Of a stretch of 64,000 nt of DNA, positions 59,979 through 64,000 are shown piece by piece. Made by a program: the position numbers and the translations under genes. Position 1 is the stretch's first letter, and every line of letters starts with the position of its first letter. The stretch lies in contig NZ_FMAY01000006.1 in the NCBI RefSeq assembly GCF_900094925.1, forward strand, positions 124,001 to 188,000. Direction: 5' to 3'. This DNA comes from Kosakonia oryzendophytica (lineage in GTDB: Bacteria > Pseudomonadota > Gammaproteobacteria > Enterobacterales > Enterobacteriaceae). Below the pieces are notes generated by a model. That model had not been told where the DNA came from. It saw nothing but the letters and a program-made list of their open reading frames with translations, and made no database searches.

Positions 59979-62900
59979 ATGACGGATTACATCGCTGCCC
60001 GTATTGACGATCCGCTTATTCACAGCTCTGCGCTGGCGGATTTCGTTGGCGGGATGGTGGAAGGGGCGATCGTGTGGGGCGTCATCGCTTTTGTTGGCAC
60101 GGGTGTTGGCCTTCTGGTTGCCGGTGTGGCGCTTGCCGGGCTTGCTGCGCTAATTTTCAGCGGCAAACTGGAGGAGATCGGCAATGCCGCGGGCAAAATG
60201 GTGGATGCGCTCATCGACCCCGGGCCACCGGACGCGGTTATTGTTTCCGGTTCGGACAATGTCTATATCAAGGGTAAAAAAGCCGCCCGCGCTGCCGGAA
60301 CGGTGGATCGCGATTACCTGAACAGCCCGGCGGCTGCCGATGAAGGCATTGACTGGGCCGCTGTCGGTATGGTTGCACTTGCCGTCGCGGCCACAGCTGC
60401 GAAAACGATCCTCACGCCAGGCGGTGTGATGATGGCGGTCGCCGAACGCGCCAAAGATATCACCCTCGATGACCTGAAAAAGTGGGGCACCAGCTTTTGG
60501 GAAACCCTCACACAACCGGTAGTGGAAAGCGCGAATCCTCATGCGACCCCCATGCCGAAAGACAACGTTGACTGTAAAAAAGGCCATATGGTCACCAGCA
60601 GCAACTTTGTCGCGCAGGGCTCGAAAAAAGTCTTAATTAACAACCAGCCAGCCGCCCGCAACGGTGAGAAAAGCACCTGCGAAGCCGAAATCAAAGTCAG
60701 TGACGACCCGCGCGTGCGGATCGGTGGCGATACCATTACGGTGCGCGATATTCACAGCGGCAAAAATCAGCTGGCTTATCTACTGGGCAATCTGGTGGGC
60801 AGCGTGGGCTTGGGCGCATTGTCGCGGCTGGCGAAGCTCGCTTGTGAACGCCAGTTGCTACGCGGGCTGGCAAAAGAGTTTCTCTGTCTGCTCGGTGGCG
60901 TTGCCGTCTCCGATACCCTTTCAGCAGCGCTAATCAGTGCAGCGCACACCTTTTTCCCTGTTCATATTCCGCTTGGCAGCAAAATCCTCGCCAAGGAAGA
61001 GGATCTCGACTTTGTGCTGCCGGATCGCATGCCACTCTACTGGCAGCGTATCTACCACAGCCGCAATCGCGCCACCGGCATCCTCGGTACCGGCTGGATG
61101 ATGCCGTTTGAAACCCGCTTCCTGCGCCTGGCGGAGAACCAGATGATCTTCCGCGATATGAGCGGGCGTGAACTGGGGCTGGGCGAAGTACGGGTCGGCG
61201 ATATGATCTTCTACCCGGAAGATGGCATGCGGATCTTCGCCAGCCCGAACGGGATCATCGCCATGCAAACGGGCGATGGCGAGCACCAGATCTTTGAACC
61301 GGATCCGACTCGATCGGGTGAATGGCGCATCCAGCGCATTTATGACCGCCATGAGAACGCCCACTACTACAGCTGGAACGAAAAAGGCCAGTTGACGCGC
61401 ATCTCCAGCGATAACGAAGCGCTGGATGTGGAACTGGAGTATGAATCCCGCTTCGGGCGACTGAGTGCTGTGTACCAGATTTGCGCAGACGAGCGCCGTT
61501 TGCTGGTCTCTTATCGCTATAACGATCAAGGGCAACTGATCACAGTGACGGACGCCGATGGTGTGGTCACCCGCCAGTTCGGTTGGGATCGCGCCAGCGA
61601 CATGCTGGCCTGGCACAGCTTCTCGACGGGATTAACGGTGCACTACCAGTGGCGACCAGAGACAGGCTCTGAACACTGGCGCGTGAGCGGCTACCAGGTT
61701 CACGACGAACAGGGTGCCGTGCTGGAGAATTGGCGTATCGACGCCGACGAGCAAAAGCGCTACGCCCGGGTCAGCAATGACGAAGGCGTGGTCAGCGAAC
61801 ATCACTGGGATACGCTGTATCGCATCACCCACTATACCGATGTGCACGGTGGTCAGTGGCAATTTAACTGGGCGGGAAATGCCGAACAGTTACGTTCTGC
61901 TATTCAACCGGATGGCGGCCGCTGGGAATACACCTGGGACGAGCGCGGTAACCTGACGCTGGAACGCGATCCGCTGGATCGTGCAAAGATGACGACCTGG
62001 CATCCGCTGTATGATTTCCCGGCGATTGAAGTGTTACCCGACGGCGCGATCTGGCGCTATGAGTACAACCTGGCGGGGGATGTGGTGGCGCTGACCGACC
62101 CGGAAGGCGGTGTCACCCGCTTTGAGTGGAACGATCAGGGCGATTTAACCCGCCGCATCGATGCGCTGGAGAACAGCCACCGGTTCTGGTGGGACGAGCT
62201 GGGGCAATTGATCCGCGAAGAGGATTGCTCGGGTTACCAGAGCCGCCGCCAGTACGACACCGCAGGCCGGCTTGTGTCTGTGACCGATCCGCTGGGCAAT
62301 ACCGAGCGTTACCGCTGGAGCGCGGCGTCGCGCCTGCAAACTTTTGTGCGCGCCGATGGCCGCGAGACGTTGTTCAAGTACAACAAAGCCGGGTTACTGT
62401 GCGGGCAGAACATTGACGGCATGCTGGAGCGCAACGTCACGCTGAATGCGCGCGGCCAGGTCATCGAAGTGGTGGATTCTGCCGGGCAGGTCACCCGTTT
62501 TGCCTTTAACCGCGCTGGCCGCCTGGTCACGCTGACCAATGCCAACAATCAGCAGTGGCGTTTTGATTACACCGCCACCGGGCTGCTGACCCGCCAGCAG
62601 GATTACGCCGGGCGGCAGACCGAGTATCTGTACAACGCCGCGCAGCAGGTGGCGACGATGACCCGTCACCCTGCCCGCGGCAGTGCACTACCGCCGCAGG
62701 TGGTGAACTACGAGTACGACGCACTCGGGCGCATGGTGGCGCGGGAAACCGAACAGCACCGCACCGAGTACCGCTACAGTGCGCTGGCGACGGAAATCCG
62801 CCGTTATGCCTACGGCGAGTGGCGTCAGTCGGTTATTGATATGCGCGAGCCGCAGAGTATCGATACCATCATCCTGACGCGCAACAAGCTCGGCGACCTG

Positions 62901-64000
62901 GTCAGTGAAGAGAATGCGTCCGGCAAATACGAGCATCAGTACGATGCATTAAGCAACCTGAGTGCGACCACCTTCCCGGACGGGCGGCAGATGCAGTATC
63001 TGCGTTACGGCACCGGGCACCTGCTGGAGATGCAGCTTGTTTTCGGCGGTAAAACGCTGCCGGTGACGGGTTATCAGCGCGATAAACTGCACCGGGAGAC
63101 GCAGCGCACGCTGGGGTCGCTGGCACTGGATACGGAGTATGACGTTGCCGGGCGCATCACGCAGCGCCGCTGCATGGACAATGTGCGTGACCGGCTGGTG
63201 TTTGAGCGGCGTTACCAGTGGGACCGCGCCGACCAGATTATCCGCCAGATGTACACCGACGGCGCACCGGCGACCCCGGCGGAGAAATACCGTCAGTCGC
63301 TGTGGGGTTACGATGCGGCAGGGCGCATGACGCAGAGCCTTCAGCCTGGCGGGGAAGAGCGTTTCTGGTATGACGCGGCGGATAACCGCACGACACCGGA
63401 TTTGCAGCCGGTGTGGGACAACCTGTTAAAACGGCTGGACGGTGTGCGCCGGGAGTATGACGGCTTTGGCCGGATGACGGAGCGCCACGACAGCCATCGC
63501 GGCATCACACAGCGTTTCAGCTACGACGATGAGCAGCGCATCAGCACGGTGGTGATTGAGGGTGACCCTGAGTTCACCCGGGCGGAGTACCGTTACGATG
63601 CCCTGGGCCGCCGTACGGAGAAACAGGTGTGGCGACGCCATGCCCGTAAACCGGAACGCACGCAGTACGCGTGGTCGGGTTTACAGATGGTGGGCGAGCG
63701 CAGCGACAGCGACCCGGATGCGGCGGTGCAGTATGTCTACACGGAAAACAGCTACGAGCCGCTGGCGCGCATCGACAGCCGTCAGCAGCACGCTGAGGTG
63801 TACTGGTATCACACGGAAATCAACGGCCTGCCGGAGAAAGTGACCGACAGCCGCGGTGAAATCGTGTGGCACGGGACCTCCACCGCCTGGGGACGCAGCC
63901 AGCGCGAAAGCGTGCATGCGGAGTGGGACGTGCCGCAGAACCTGCGTTTCCAGGGGCAGTACCTGGACCGCGAAACGGGACTGCACTACAACACCTTCCG
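59979..64000 (+). CDS. Rhs-family T6SS effector with prePAAR and PAAR domains, cut by window end
   Basis: The first 1340 codons of an Rhs effector are visible with no stop. In order: a prePAAR motif AARIDDPLIH at residues 6-15; a hydrophobic segment at about 24-60 and another at about 126-150 that would be bound by the upstream Eag chaperone; a PAAR domain at about 190-260 (CKKGHMVTSSNFVAQGS, RIGGDTITVRDI) that caps VgrG; a DUF6531-type start of the shell (FPVHIPLGSK); then many YD/RHS repeats. The last residues, FQGQYLDRETGLHYNTF, are the usual end of the Rhs core, so the autoproteolysis site and the variable C-terminal toxin should follow just outside the window. Toxin type and immunity gene cannot be known here. 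Confidence 0.95.
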   Translation, partial: MTDYIAARIDDPLIHSSALADFVGGMVEGAIVWGVIAFVGTGVGLLVAGVALAGLAALIFSGKLEEIGNAAGKMVDALIDPGPPDAVIVSGSDNVYIKGKKAARAAGTVDRDYLNSPAAADEGIDWAAVGMVALAVAATAAKTILTPGGVMMAVAERAKDITLDDLKKWGTSFWETLTQPVVESANPHATPMPKDNVDCKKGHMVTSSNFVAQGSKKVLINNQPAARNGEKSTCEAEIKVSDDPRVRIGGDTITVRDIHSGKNQLAYLLGNLVGSVGLGALSRLAKLACERQLLRGLAKEFLCLLGGVAVSDTLSAALISAAHTFFPVHIPLGSKILAKEEDLDFVLPDRMPLYWQRIYHSRNRATGILGTGWMMPFETRFLRLAENQMIFRDMSGRELGLGEVRVGDMIFYPEDGMRIFASPNGIIAMQTGDGEHQIFEPDPTRSGEWRIQRIYDRHENAHYYSWNEKGQLTRISSDNEALDVELEYESRFGRLSAVYQICADERRLLVSYRYNDQGQLITVTDADGVVTRQFGWDRASDMLAWHSFSTGLTVHYQWRPETGSEHWRVSGYQVHDEQGAVLENWRIDADEQKRYARVSNDEGVVSEHHWDTLYRITHYTDVHGGQWQFNWAGNAEQLRSAIQPDGGRWEYTWDERGNLTLERDPLDRAKMTTWHPLYDFPAIEVLPDGAIWRYEYNLAGDVVALTDPEGGVTRFEWNDQGDLTRRIDALENSHRFWWDELGQLIREEDCSGYQSRRQYDTAGRLVSVTDPLGNTERYRWSAASRLQTFVRADGRETLFKYNKAGLLCGQNIDGMLERNVTLNARGQVIEVVDSAGQVTRFAFNRAGRLVTLTNANNQQWRFDYTATGLLTRQQDYAGRQTEYLYNAAQQVATMTRHPARGSALPPQVVNYEYDALGRMVARETEQHRTEYRYSALATEIRRYAYGEWRQSVIDMREPQSIDTIILTRNKLGDLVSEENASGKYEHQYDALSNLSATTFPDGRQMQYLRYGTGHLLEMQLVFGGKTLPVTGYQRDKLHRETQRTLGSLALDTEYDVAGRITQRRCMDNVRDRLVFERRYQWDRADQIIRQMYTDGAPATPAEKYRQSLWGYDAAGRMTQSLQPGGEERFWYDAADNRTTPDLQPVWDNLLKRLDGVRREYDGFGRMTERHDSHRGITQRFSYDDEQRISTVVIEGDPEFTRAEYRYDALGRRTEKQVWRRHARKPERTQYAWSGLQMVGERSDSDPDAAVQYVYTENSYEPLARIDSRQQHAEVYWYHTEINGLPEKVTDSRGEIVWHGTSTAWGRSQRESVHAEWDVPQNLRFQGQYLDRETGLHYNTF

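Overview
The window is chromosomal DNA of an Enterobacteriaceae bacterium. Nearly every core gene has a close Escherichia coli counterpart in a recognisable order: bcs, yhjK/pdeK, dctA, yhjJ, kdgK, pdeH, yhjG, yhjE, yhjD, yhjC, treF, gor, rlmJ, prlC, rsmJ, uspA, uspB, pitA, yhiN. A second, bcsD-containing cellulose cluster beside the E. coli-type one points to a Kosakonia/Enterobacter-like genus. The genus is inferred; the family is secure.

Positions 1-16349 are devoted to cellulose. The end of a bcsD-type operon (bcsC 3' end, bcsD, bcsZ) faces a complete E. coli-type locus made of bcsEFG on the minus strand and bcsRQABZC on the plus strand. A roughly 55-bp tandem array carrying a REP-like palindrome fills the convergent junction at 1733-2162. 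The key residues of the synthase BcsA, the phosphoethanolamine transferase BcsG and both BcsZ cellulases are intact. Positions 16568-23706 hold two c-di-GMP phosphodiesterase genes, pdeK and pdeH, which would lower the signal that BcsA and BcsE read. pdeH has a near-consensus flagellar sigma-28 promoter. Between them lie dctA, an M16-like protein lacking the zinc motif (yhjJ) and kdgK with a KdgR-like operator.

Positions 23770-35592 carry yhjG, yhjE, yhjD, a LysR regulator divergent from an SDR oxidoreductase, a YdeI-like OB-fold periplasmic protein, two GNAT acetyltransferases, a large poorly characterised membrane protein and the cytoplasmic trehalase treF. Positions 35627-42694 form a polyamine block. 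aguA and aguB convert agmatine to putrescine and are divergent from a LysR gene. speFL-speF-potE encode the ornithine-sensing leader peptide, inducible ornithine decarboxylase and the putrescine/ornithine antiporter. In E. coli K-12 the gor-treF interval instead holds the acid fitness island (slp, hde, gad), so one acid-related module appears to occupy the place of another.

Positions 43141-54187 return to the conserved backbone (gor, rlmJ, prlC, rsmJ, uspA, uspB, pitA, yhiN), with an inserted class A acid phosphatase and without the dtpB gene that K-12 has between rsmJ and uspA. From 54242 onward the DNA is accessory: a DUF1796-type putative cysteine peptidase, a histidine phosphatase and a GNAT enzyme with long non-coding spacers. 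These are followed by a type VI secretion effector module: vgrG, a DUF1795 (Eag-type) chaperone gene and an rhs gene with prePAAR, transmembrane and PAAR segments. The window ends at the close of the Rhs shell, so the toxin and its immunity gene are not visible.
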